64,000 bases of DNA from Streptomyces sp. HUAS MG91. Its GTDB lineage: Bacteria; Actinomycetota; Actinomycetes; Streptomycetales; Streptomycetaceae. The number at the start of each line of letters is the position of its first letter. Within the stretch, counting starts at the first letter, position 1. A program made the position numbers and the translations under genes. The stretch is from positions 558,001 through 622,000 of the forward strand of contig NZ_CP159534.1 of NCBI RefSeq assembly GCF_040529335.1, given 5' to 3'. Positions 16,166 to 26,404 of the stretch are shown here, piece by piece. Under the pieces are notes generated by a model. It did no database searches, had not been told where the DNA came from, and saw nothing but the letters and a program-made list of their open reading frames with translations.

Positions 16166-18130
16166 TCACCAGATCCGCACCCGATCGGCCGGATCGAGCC
16201 ACAGCCCGTCCCCGGCCTCGGTCTCGAACGCCTGATGGAACTCGTCCAGGTTGCGCACGATGTTCGCCCGGAACTCCGGCGGGGAGTGCGGGTCGATGGT
16301 CAGGTACTGCTGCTCCTGCTCCTTGCGCCGCTTGGTGCGCCAGCAGTACGCCCAGTTCAGGAACAGCCGCTGCGAGCCGCTGATCCCCTCCTCGTCGACC
16401 GGCACGTCCGCGCCCTCGAGCGAGATCAGGTAGGCGGTGTGCCCGATGGTCAGGCCGCCGAGGTCGCCGATGTTCTCGCCGACGGTGAGCGATCCGTTGA
16501 CCCGCTCGCCCGGCAGGTTGCGCGGCTCGAAGCCGTCGTACTGGGTGATGAGCGCCTTGGACTTGGTCTCGAAGGCGGCCTTGTCGTCGGCGGTCCACCA
16601 GTCGTTCAGGTTGCCCTGGCCGTCGTACTGCGCGCCCTGGTCGTCGAAGCCGTGGCCGATCTCGTGGCCGATGACCGCGCCGATGCCGCCGTAGTTCTCG
16701 GCGGGGTCCGCGTCCGGCGAGAAGAACGGCTTCTGCAGGATGCCGGCCGGGAAGCAGATCTCGTTCGTGCCCGGGTTGTAGTACGCGTTCACCGTCTGCG
16801 GCAGCATGAACCACTCGTCGCGGTCGACCGGCGCGCCGATCTTCGCCAGCTGCCGGTCGTGCTCGAAGGCGTCCGCCGCGTAGGCGTTGGCGACCAGATC
16901 GCCCTCGACGACGCTCAGCGCGGAGTAGTCGCGGAAGGTGTCCGGGTAGCCGATCTTGGGCCGGAAGGTGGCGAGCTTCTCGTAGGCCCGCTCCTTGGTC
17001 TCGTCGGTCATCCAGTCGAGCGCGCCGATGGACTGCCGGTAGGCCTCCAGGAGGTTGGCGACCAGGTCGTCCATGAGGGCCTTGGACGCCGGCGGGAAGT
17101 GCCGGGCGACGTACTCCTTGCCGACGGCCTCGCCCATGGCGCCCTCGACGAACTGCACGGCGCGCTTCCAGCGGGCCCGCAGCTCCGGGGTGCCGTTGAG
17201 GGTGCGCCCGTAGAACTCGAAGTTGTTGTTCACGAACGCCGAGGAGAGGTAGGGGGCGCTGGTGCGCAGCACGCGCGCGAGCAGCCAGTCGCGCCACTGC
17301 TCGACGGGCGTCTCGGTGAGGACGGTCGACAGGTGCGCGAGGTAGGACGGCTGGCGTACGCAGGACTGGGCCAGGGTGTCGTCGCCGCCGCCGAGCGCGT
17401 CGACGTAGGCACGCCAGTCGAAGGCCGGGGCGAGCGCGGTCAGCTCGTCGAACGTCGTCAGGTTGTACGTCTTCTGCACGTCCCGCGTCTCGGCCCGCTC
17501 CCAGTGCCCCTCGGCGAGCCGGGTCTCCAGGGCGAGGACGGTGCGCGCGGCGGCGGCCGGGTCACCGTGCTCGCCGAGCCGGAACAGCTCGGTGAGGTAC
17601 TCCTCGTACTTCTCGCGGGTCTCGGCGAACTTCTCGTCGCGGTAGTACGACTCGTCGGGCAGGCCGAGGCCGCCCTGGAGGATGTTGTAGAGGTAACGGT
17701 CCGAGTCGCGGTCGTCGGAGTCGATGTACGCGCCGAACAGACCGGAGCCGCCCTTGCGCTCGAAACGGCCGATGAAGCCGGCCAGCCCGCTCACGTCGGT
17801 CAGCGCCGCGACCTCGTCCAGGAGCGGACGGATGGGGTCGAGGCCACGTGCCTCGACGGCCTCCTCGTCCATGAACGACGCGTAGAGCTCGGCGATCTTG
17901 CGGGCCTCGTCCGGGCCGAGGCTGGTGGGGCCGCCCGCGGCGATCTCCTGGATGATGTCCTTGACCTGCTGCTCGGCGACGTCCACGAGCTGCACGAAGG
18001 GGCCCCAGCTGGAGCGGTCGTCGGGGATCGGTTCGGTCGCCAGCCAGTGGCCGTTGACATGGCCGAAGAGGTCGTCCTGCGGTCGGATCGCCGGGTCCAT
18101 GCCCGAGCGCGCGTCATCCAGAGTGCTCAT
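16166..18130 (-). CDS. M13-family zinc metalloendopeptidase
   Basis: A 654-residue neprilysin/PepO-like peptidase. The zinc motif HEIGH lies in AVIGHEIGHGFDDQGAQYDG (about residue 486), the second ligand motif is GENIGDLGGL (about 545), and the C-terminal 'YCWRTKRRKE' and 'SPPEFRANIVRNLDEF' segments complete the family fold. The N-terminus (DPAIRPQDDLFGHVNGHWL) is the usual M13 start, without a signal peptide or membrane anchor, so it is probably cytoplasmic as in other Streptomyces PepO proteins. It cleaves small peptides. It is downstream of icd on the same strand but separated by a terminator. Confidence 0.94.
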   Translation of the reverse strand: MSTLDDARSGMDPAIRPQDDLFGHVNGHWLATEPIPDDRSSWGPFVQLVDVAEQQVKDIIQEIAAGGPTSLGPDEARKIAELYASFMDEEAVEARGLDPIRPLLDEVAALTDVSGLAGFIGRFERKGGSGLFGAYIDSDDRDSDRYLYNILQGGLGLPDESYYRDEKFAETREKYEEYLTELFRLGEHGDPAAAARTVLALETRLAEGHWERAETRDVQKTYNLTTFDELTALAPAFDWRAYVDALGGGDDTLAQSCVRQPSYLAHLSTVLTETPVEQWRDWLLARVLRTSAPYLSSAFVNNNFEFYGRTLNGTPELRARWKRAVQFVEGAMGEAVGKEYVARHFPPASKALMDDLVANLLEAYRQSIGALDWMTDETKERAYEKLATFRPKIGYPDTFRDYSALSVVEGDLVANAYAADAFEHDRQLAKIGAPVDRDEWFMLPQTVNAYYNPGTNEICFPAGILQKPFFSPDADPAENYGGIGAVIGHEIGHGFDDQGAQYDGQGNLNDWWTADDKAAFETKSKALITQYDGFEPRNLPGERVNGSLTVGENIGDLGGLTIGHTAYLISLEGADVPVDEEGISGSQRLFLNWAYCWRTKRRKEQEQQYLTIDPHSPPEFRANIVRNLDEFHQAFETEAGDGLWLDPADRVRIW

Positions 18131-18202
18131 CGGGGCAGCGTACCCAGGTCAGGGCGGGTGAACAGCATCAATTGCGGCGGCTTCCGCGCAGCGTGAACAG
18201 CG

Positions 18203-18239
18203 CACTGCCCCGCCCGGCGCGGAGCCGGACGGGGCAGTG
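18203..18239 (-). terminator. Terminator downstream of icd
   Basis: CACTGCCCCGCCCGGC (18203-18218) pairs with GCCGGACGGGGCAGTG (18224-18239) with one mismatch around a 5-base loop. It sits 16 bp past the icd stop codon. Confidence 0.75.
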
Positions 18240-18254
18240 GAGCCTGTACGGAGA

Positions 18255-20516
<2,262 letters not shown>

Positions 20517-20716
20517 TCAGTCTGCTCAATATTGCTCGACATCAAGATATCTCGTGGCCGGGTCATGTTCGAAAGGGGTCCTGTCGCGAAGATCGTGGCG
20601 GCGGCTCCGCGCGGTTACGCAAGATGGGTCGAAGGAGTGGATCAGCGCAACCTCACGGCCCCGTGCCCCGTTCTTCACGCGCAGTGATCCATCTCTGACC
20701 ATCAAGGAAACACACC

Positions 20717-21130
20717 ATGCTGAAGAAGGTCATGGCCTCGGCCGCCCTCGCCACCTCCGTCGCCGGCCTCGCCGCCGCCACCGCCGGACAGGCCGTCGCC
20801 CTCGGTGACGACATGGGCACCACCTCGGCCAGCGGCAACGCCTCCCAGTCGGAGGTCGGCAACTCCGTCACGGAGGGCTCGCAGAGCCCGCAGGTCGGCG
20901 CCGTCCAGGGTTCGCTGAACAAGCTCTGTGTCGGCCTGCCCGCCAAGGCCAACGCCGGATCGCTCGTCGGGATCCTGGTCCCCGTCGCCGCCCAGGACAT
21001 CCCCGTCCTGTCGGCCGCGCAGAACCAGCAGTGCGCCGACAACTCCACGCAGGCCAAGGGTGACGAGCCGGCCTCGCACATCCTGCACGGCATCCCGGTG
21101 CTCTCGGGCAACGGCGTCCACAACGGCTGA
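20717..21130 (+). CDS. Rodlin-family surface protein
   Basis: A 137-residue secreted protein. The signal peptide (MLKKVMASAALATSVAGLAA, cleavage near QAVA-LGDD) and the mature body match rodlins RdlA/RdlB: GNASQSEVGNSVTEG, SPQ, GSLNKLC, 'IPVLSAAQNQQCADNSTQAK' and a C-terminal SHxLxxIPVLSxNG. Two conserved Cys remain. Rodlins organise chaplin fibres into the rodlet layer on aerial hyphae and spores. AAGGAAA precedes the ATG. In S. coelicolor two rdl genes lie divergently beside a chaplin gene; here it stands alone, next to icd. A 5' UTR stem may form from TGGATCA (20638-20644) and TGATCCA (20685-20691). Confidence 0.9.
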   Translation: MLKKVMASAALATSVAGLAAATAGQAVALGDDMGTTSASGNASQSEVGNSVTEGSQSPQVGAVQGSLNKLCVGLPAKANAGSLVGILVPVAAQDIPVLSAAQNQQCADNSTQAKGDEPASHILHGIPVLSGNGVHNG

Positions 21131-21239
21131 CACGGCCGCACTCCGGCCGGCTCGCCGGGCCCGGTGACCGCCGCCGGTCGCTGAGCCCGGCGCGGACGGT
21201 TGCGGACGCCCTTCCGGTCCGCAGCCGTCCGCACACTTG

Positions 21240-21258
21240 TCCCGATATTCTGTCGGGA
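21240..21258. promoter_or_regulatory. Operator and -10 box over the start of the TetR gene
   Basis: TCCCGA (21240-21245) and TCGGGA (21253-21258) form a perfect 6-bp inverted repeat with 7 bp between. The spacer contains a good -10, TATTCT (21246-21251), placing the transcription start at or beside the ATG at 21258. The arrangement predicts a leaderless, self-repressed message. Confidence 0.6.
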
Positions 21259-21947
21259 TGGCGGACAGAACCGGCGGCGAGCCGCAGATCGACGGGCGCT
21301 CCACCCGCTGGGACGAGCACAAGGCGCAGCGTCAGGTCGAGTTGGTGGACGCGGCGGTCGCCCTCATCGAGGAGGAGGGCGCACGCTTCCGCGTGCAGCG
21401 TCTGGCGGAGCGCGTGGGCCTGCCGCGGTCGGTGCTCTACCGGCATTTCAAGGACCGGGCCACTCTGGACGAGCTGATCCGCCGGCGGGTGGTGGAGTCC
21501 TTCATGCGCCGGATGGAGCCCACCCTCACCTTCGACGGGACGATCGAGGAGTCGGTGCGGCGGGTGGTGGGCGCCCATCTGGACTGGGTGGCGCAGCATC
21601 CGCGCCTGTACGCCTACATGGGCGTCGGGGAGCACGCGATGGGTGACGGATCCCTGGTGGCGGACACCAAGACGGCCATCGCGCTGATGCTGGGCGAGCG
21701 GTTCGGGGAGGTGCTGAAGACGCTCGGAGTGCGTCAGGCGCCGATCCGTTCGGTCGCGGTGGGCATCGTGGGGTTCGTGGACACCGCGGTCAACCAGTGG
21801 GTGCGCGACCCCGAACCCGAGGTCTCCGAGGAGGAGTTGCGCGCGATGCTGTGCCGTTCGGTCTGGGCGGTGCTGGACGCGACGCTGCGGGACCTCGGCG
21901 TGGAGCTGTCGCCGCAGCATCGGGTGGCCGACCTCGAGAAGGCCTGA
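21258..21947 (+). CDS. TetR-family transcriptional regulator
   Basis: A 229-residue regulator. The HTH covers about residues 25-70 (VALIEEEGARFRVQRLAERV, then GLPRSVLYRHFKDRATLDEL), followed by a helical ligand domain with 'HLDWVAQHPRLYAYMGVGEH'. The gene converges on the oxygenase operon (25 bp between stop codons) and is the only regulator near it, so it may control that operon. Its own operator motif was not found by eye in the operon's upstream region (26138-26404). The start is ATG 21258; a TTG seven codons earlier would lie inside the operator. Confidence 0.88.
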   Translation: MADRTGGEPQIDGRSTRWDEHKAQRQVELVDAAVALIEEEGARFRVQRLAERVGLPRSVLYRHFKDRATLDELIRRRVVESFMRRMEPTLTFDGTIEESVRRVVGAHLDWVAQHPRLYAYMGVGEHAMGDGSLVADTKTAIALMLGERFGEVLKTLGVRQAPIRSVAVGIVGFVDTAVNQWVRDPEPEVSEEELRAMLCRSVWAVLDATLRDLGVELSPQHRVADLEKA

Positions 21948-21971
21948 GTCCGCCGATCGGTGTCCCGGCCG

Positions 21972-23579
21972 TCAGGCGGGTACCACCGGGGCCGTCCGCG
22001 CGGCCCCGTGCAGGGATTCCGTGTCCGTGAATTTGACCCGGGGGCGGCCCTGGGCCTCCCCCGCCGCCCGTTCCGCACGGTCGATCGCCCGCCACGCGTC
22101 CAGGCCCAGGGCCTGTGTCACCGTGCCGCCGCCGTGCACCGGCGGAGTGAGGCGCCCCGCGGAGAAGTCGTCCAGCAACGCCTCGACCGTCTCCTGGGCG
22201 CAGGTCTTGTTCGTCCCGATGAAGCCGGTCGGACCGCGCTTGATCCACCCCGCGACATAGATGCCGGGCTCGACCCTGCCGCCCTCGTGGGGCACGGTCG
22301 CGCTGTTCTCGTCGAAGGGCAGGCCGGGGACGGGCCGCGCCCGGTAGCCGACGGCGCGCAGGACGAGGCCGGTCTCCAGGGTCCGGGTCTCTCCGGTGGC
22401 GCGGGCGCGGACGGTGCCGTCCTCGTCGGTGTGCAGGGTCGTGGCGGCGACCTCCAGGGCGTGCACGGAGGTCTCGCCCGTCAGCCGGACCGGGCTGGTC
22501 AGGAAGCGCAGCACGATGCGGCGGCGGCCCTCGACCGGGGTGCGGGCGGCCAGTTGTGACAGCAGCCGGGTCTTGTCGTCCGTGTCGGGATCCAGCCCTT
22601 CGGGCCAGCCCTCGACGCTCACGTCCACGTCCTTGAGTGCGGCGAGCGCGAGGAGTTCGGGCACGGTGAACGCCGCCTGGGCCGGTCCGCGCCGCCCCAG
22701 CAGTACGACCTCGCGGACCTTGCTCCCGCGGAGTGCGGCGAGCGCGCGGTCGGAGATGTCGGTGCGGGCCAGGGCCTCGGGATCGGCGGTGAGGATCCGG
22801 GCGACGTCGAGGGCGACGTTGCCGTTGCCGACGACGACGGCGCGCTCGGTGTCCAGGTCGTAGTGGTCGTCGGCGCGGTCGGGATGGCCGTTGTACCAGG
22901 CGACGAAGTCGGTCGCCGAGGCGCTGCCCGGCAGGTCCTCGCCGTCGATGCCGAGACGCCTGTCGGTCGCGGCACCGACCGCGTAGATCACCGCGTGGTA
23001 CCCGCGCAGGAGTTCGTCGTGGGTGAGGGTGGTGCCCACCTCGACACCGAGGCGGTAGCTGAAGCCCGGCTGGGACTCGATCGTCCGGAACAGCTCGGTG
23101 ACCTGCTTGGTGTCCTGGTGGTCCGGTGCGACTCCGGCCCGCGCGAGCCCGTACGGCGTCGGGAGGCGGTCGTGCACCGTGACGCGCACGCCCGGGTGGC
23201 GCAGCAGTTCGTCGGCGGCGAAGAGCCCGGCGGGTCCGGCGCCGACGACGGCGACGGACAGGTCGCCCGCCGGGAGGCCGCGCTGCTTGGGCAGGACGTA
23301 CATGGGCGTACGGTCGTCGTGCGGATGGCGCTTGTAGTAGTCGGCGTTCAGCTCCAGGAACGGCAACTCCCCCTCGCCGAGCGCGGTGTGCGGCTTGAGC
23401 GCGTCGACCGGGCAGGCGGTGGTGCACGCGCCGCAGTCCACGCAGGTGCGCGGATCGACGTACAGCATCTCGGCCGTACCGAAGCCGGGGTCGCCCGGTG
23501 CGGGGTGGATGCAGTTGACCGGGCAGGCCAGCACGCAGGAGGCGTCGGCGCAGCAGGATCGGGTGACGACGTACGGCAC
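21972..23579 (-). CDS. Ferredoxin-NADP+ reductase with N-terminal 7Fe-type ferredoxin domain
   Basis: A 535-residue fusion. Residues about 5-65 are a ferredoxin with two cluster motifs (CCADASCVLACPVNC and CVDCGACTTACPVDAL), so the electron carrier is built in. The rest is an adrenodoxin-reductase/FprA-like flavoprotein with an FAD site (VAVVGAGPAGLFAADELL, about 105-122), an NADPH site (VVGNGNVALDVARIL) and the conserved GWIKRGPTGFIGTNK. It would pass electrons from NADPH to an oxygenase. It is the last gene of a three-gene minus-strand run, 50 bp after the diiron oxygenase gene, and so is probably that enzyme's reductase. The start is GTG 23579 (VPYVVTRSC) with GGAG upstream. Confidence 0.9.
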   Translation of the reverse strand: MPYVVTRSCCADASCVLACPVNCIHPAPGDPGFGTAEMLYVDPRTCVDCGACTTACPVDALKPHTALGEGELPFLELNADYYKRHPHDDRTPMYVLPKQRGLPAGDLSVAVVGAGPAGLFAADELLRHPGVRVTVHDRLPTPYGLARAGVAPDHQDTKQVTELFRTIESQPGFSYRLGVEVGTTLTHDELLRGYHAVIYAVGAATDRRLGIDGEDLPGSASATDFVAWYNGHPDRADDHYDLDTERAVVVGNGNVALDVARILTADPEALARTDISDRALAALRGSKVREVVLLGRRGPAQAAFTVPELLALAALKDVDVSVEGWPEGLDPDTDDKTRLLSQLAARTPVEGRRRIVLRFLTSPVRLTGETSVHALEVAATTLHTDEDGTVRARATGETRTLETGLVLRAVGYRARPVPGLPFDENSATVPHEGGRVEPGIYVAGWIKRGPTGFIGTNKTCAQETVEALLDDFSAGRLTPPVHGGGTVTQALGLDAWRAIDRAERAAGEAQGRPRVKFTDTESLHGAARTAPVVPA

Positions 23580-23629
23580 GGCGGGCTGGTCTCCGTTCGG
23601 GGAAAGGGCGGTGCGGAGCCGGCGGGCTC

Positions 23630-24598
23630 TCAGTCGGTGTGCAGGGCGGGCTCGCCGCGGAAGCGCGCCGGGCGGCCGTCGATGCGCAGGGCCCTCCACA
23701 GCGGGCGGGACACCTTGTTCATCAGGCCGATGTCCTGGGCGAGCATCCGCACGTCGGAGAAGAGGTCGTGCAGCATCCTGCGCCCGGCCTCGGACTTCCA
23801 GAAGACGTCCTTCACCACCCAGGCCGGGATGCCGACCTGTGCGGCGGACTTCCGGTCGGGGATCATGATGACGTCGCACAGGATCCGCATGATCAGCGGG
23901 AAGAGGACGGACAGGGTGCCGCGGCGGGCCTTGCCGAAGCGCGGGACGCGCAGGCGCAGGAACTCGTGGGCGAAGGAGATGTGCCGGGCCTCTTCGGCGA
24001 TGTGGATCTGCATGATCCGCTGCGGGAGGGGATGGACCGGCTCCCCGCTGCGCAGCGCGCCCTTCTGCAGGTGGTCGATGGGCTCCTCGCCGGCCAGGAT
24101 GCCGGTGAAGAACGCCTCCGGGTAGAGCGAGCCGAACAGCGGCAGGACCCGGCTGACCTGGCGGAACCAGCGCTTTCCGCCGGCGGTGTCCACGCCGGTG
24201 CGGTTGACCAGTTCCTGGAACATCTGGGTGTGGTGGGTCTCTTCGGTGATCTCGTGCGTGAGATACCTGAACTCCTGGTCCTGGTTGCCCAGTTGGTAGA
24301 CGTAGTCCAGCGCTCCCCGCATGAGGAGGTTCTCGAACTGCATGCCCACCTTGGCGATCACGGCCCAGCGCCAGATACCGATGCGGATCTGCGTCTCGAG
24401 CGGCTGTTCCTGGTACCAGGGGTGGGCGCCGAGGGCGTCCGCGCTGGTGAGCACCCAGCGGGGGTCGTCGACGTCCACGGCGAACTCGGGATCGTCCCAC
24501 TTGATGTCGATGAAGGCGTTGAAGTTGACGTTCACGGAGCCCTCGGACAGGGTCCGCAGGCGCTCGTCGTAGAGCTTCCTGGTCAGATTCGCGGTCAT
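23630..24598 (-). CDS. AurF-like non-haem diiron oxygenase
   Basis: A 322-residue helical protein of the p-aminobenzoate N-oxygenase/DUF3066 group. Two carboxylate/His iron-binding motifs are seen: EITEETHHTQMFQEL (about 130-144) and HIAEEARHISFAHEFL (about 210-225). An additional Glu in 'GMQFENLLMRGALD' supplies the first helix. Such enzymes oxidise amines or C-H bonds with O2. The gene sits between a flavin monooxygenase (33 bp upstream) and a ferredoxin/NADP reductase (50 bp downstream), a self-contained oxidative module. The substrate is unknown; no biosynthetic genes are adjacent. Confidence 0.88.
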   Translation of the reverse strand: MTANLTRKLYDERLRTLSEGSVNVNFNAFIDIKWDDPEFAVDVDDPRWVLTSADALGAHPWYQEQPLETQIRIGIWRWAVIAKVGMQFENLLMRGALDYVYQLGNQDQEFRYLTHEITEETHHTQMFQELVNRTGVDTAGGKRWFRQVSRVLPLFGSLYPEAFFTGILAGEEPIDHLQKGALRSGEPVHPLPQRIMQIHIAEEARHISFAHEFLRLRVPRFGKARRGTLSVLFPLIMRILCDVIMIPDRKSAAQVGIPAWVVKDVFWKSEAGRRMLHDLFSDVRMLAQDIGLMNKVSRPLWRALRIDGRPARFRGEPALHTD

Positions 24599-24631
24599 CT
24601 TCGTCCTCGGTTGTCTCGTGGGGGCGGACGG

Positions 24632-26134
24632 TCAGGCGGCTTCGGCAGCCGTCTCCTGGGCGGCGGGGGCGCCCGCCTTGTCGAAGCGCAGGGCGCTGTC
24701 GTCGAGGGGCGCGTCCTGGAGCAGGGCGCGGTCGCGGTAGTAGTTGTTCCACAGCCGCCACGGGTCGCGGGTGCCCTGGCGCGGCATGACCTCGTTGGCC
24801 CGGGCGATGTACCCGGAGGTGAGGGCCTCGCCCATGACGGAGAACTCCGAGCGGTCGCCGTCGGAGGCCACCGGGGTGGCGATGTCGTGCCCGTGGCGCC
24901 GCATGTGGGAGAGCAGCCGGGCGGTGTACGCGGCTGCCAGGTCGGCCTTCAGGGTCCAGGAGGCGTTGGTGTAGCCGATGACGAGGGACAGGTTGGGGAC
25001 GCCTTCGAGCAGGACGGCCTTGTAGAGCACGCGATTCTTGACGTCGACCGGGCTGCCGTCGACGGTGAGGGCCATGCCGCCCATGAGGCGGACGCTCAGG
25101 CCCGTGGCGGTGACGACGATGTCGGCCTTCAGCTCCTCGCCGGACTTCAGGCGGATGCCGTCGGCGGTGAAGGAGTCGATGCGGTCGGTGGCGACCGACG
25201 CCCTGCCGCTCCTGAGCACCTTGAACAGGTCGCCGCCGGGGACGACGCACAGGCGCTGGTCCCAGGGCTTGTACCGCGGGCTGAAGTGCCGCATGTCGAC
25301 GCCCTTGCCGGCCCGGGCCCGCACCAGGCCGAGGAGCACCTTGCGCGCGATCCGGGGGTAGTTGCGGCAGAGGGCGTAACTCCCCCGCTGCAACGCGATG
25401 TTGCGGGCGCGGACCATCCTGTACGTCAGCCGGGCGGGGGCCCGCAGCTTCTGCAGGACGGAGGTGAGCGGGTCGACCTCGGGCAGCGCCAGGACGTACG
25501 TGGGCGAGCGCTGGAGCATGGTGACGTGCGCGGCGTCGCCGGCCAGGGCGGGCAGCAGGGTGATGGCGGTGGCGCCGGACCCGATGACGACCACGCGCTT
25601 GCCGGTGTGGTCCAGGTCCTCGGGCCAGTGCTGGGGGTGGACCAGGGTGCCCTGGTAGTCCGCCTCGCCGGGGAACTGCGGGCGGTAGGGGGTGTCGTAG
25701 TCGTAGTAGCCGGTCGCGCCGACGAGGTAGCCCGCGCTGTACGACTCGTGCTCGCCGGTGTTCTCGTCCTCGACCTCCACGGTCCAGCGGCCGGCGGCGT
25801 GCGAGAAGTCGGCGCTGACGGCCCGGCGGCCGAAGCGGGTGCGCTCCAGAACGCCCTCGTCGGCCGCGGCGTCCTCGACGTACTGCCGGATCTGCGCGCC
25901 ACCGGCGAGGATGCGTGCGTCGCGCCAGGGGCGGAAGCCGAATCCGAAGGTGGACATGTCGGAGTCGGAGCGGATTCCGGGGTACCGGAAGAGGTCCCAG
26001 GTGCCGCCGACCCGGGCGCGGCGCTCGAGCACGACGAGCGAGGCTCCGGGATTGTCACGCAGGACGTGCCGGGCGGCACTGATGCCGGATATTCCGGCGC
26101 CGATGACCAGGACGTCGACGTGCTGCTGCTCCAT
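24632..26134 (-). CDS. FAD-containing monooxygenase (EthA/MymA-like, Baeyer-Villiger type)
   Basis: A 500-residue class B flavin monooxygenase. The FAD site is VLVIGAGISGISAARHVL (about 8-25), the fingerprint region reads YQGTLVHPQHWPEDL (about 158-172) and the NADPH site is RVVVIGSGATAITLLPAL. The 'GTWDLFRYPGIRSDSDM' segment is shared with EthA and MymA of mycobacteria, which oxidise ketones or sulfides. It is first in the operon; the 267-bp region upstream should hold the promoter but shows no perfect -35/-10. ATG 26134 is preferred to the GTG three bases earlier. The C-terminus is Ala-rich and variable. Confidence 0.9.
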   Translation of the reverse strand: MEQQHVDVLVIGAGISGISAARHVLRDNPGASLVVLERRARVGGTWDLFRYPGIRSDSDMSTFGFGFRPWRDARILAGGAQIRQYVEDAAADEGVLERTRFGRRAVSADFSHAAGRWTVEVEDENTGEHESYSAGYLVGATGYYDYDTPYRPQFPGEADYQGTLVHPQHWPEDLDHTGKRVVVIGSGATAITLLPALAGDAAHVTMLQRSPTYVLALPEVDPLTSVLQKLRAPARLTYRMVRARNIALQRGSYALCRNYPRIARKVLLGLVRARAGKGVDMRHFSPRYKPWDQRLCVVPGGDLFKVLRSGRASVATDRIDSFTADGIRLKSGEELKADIVVTATGLSVRLMGGMALTVDGSPVDVKNRVLYKAVLLEGVPNLSLVIGYTNASWTLKADLAAAYTARLLSHMRRHGHDIATPVASDGDRSEFSVMGEALTSGYIARANEVMPRQGTRDPWRLWNNYYRDRALLQDAPLDDSALRFDKAGAPAAQETAAEAA

Positions 26135-26404
26135 CACGGAGGTTCCTCACTCTCGCTCGCGGGGCCCGGGAGAGGCCGGGGCGGAGGGTCGCCGTCCCTC
26201 TGCGGGCGACGGCGGTTCCTCGGACGCGCGATTCCACTTCTGTGTGTTGACGGCAATTTACCTGCGACACCGTGTTTCAGATACCACCGGTAACGTGACG
26301 TGAACCACACAAGGGTGAGGACAAAACGTCGGAAATTCTGCAGACGGCCCAGGCCACCGGCACATCGGCGGTGCGCAGGCCCCGAGCGGGACCCGCGCAC
26401 CGGA

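Noticed and set aside
26365..26404. Possible terminator GGTGCGC/GCGCACC after the siderophore permease gene
   Set aside because: The arms are 7 bp with an 18-bp interior that pairs poorly. Not strong enough to list.
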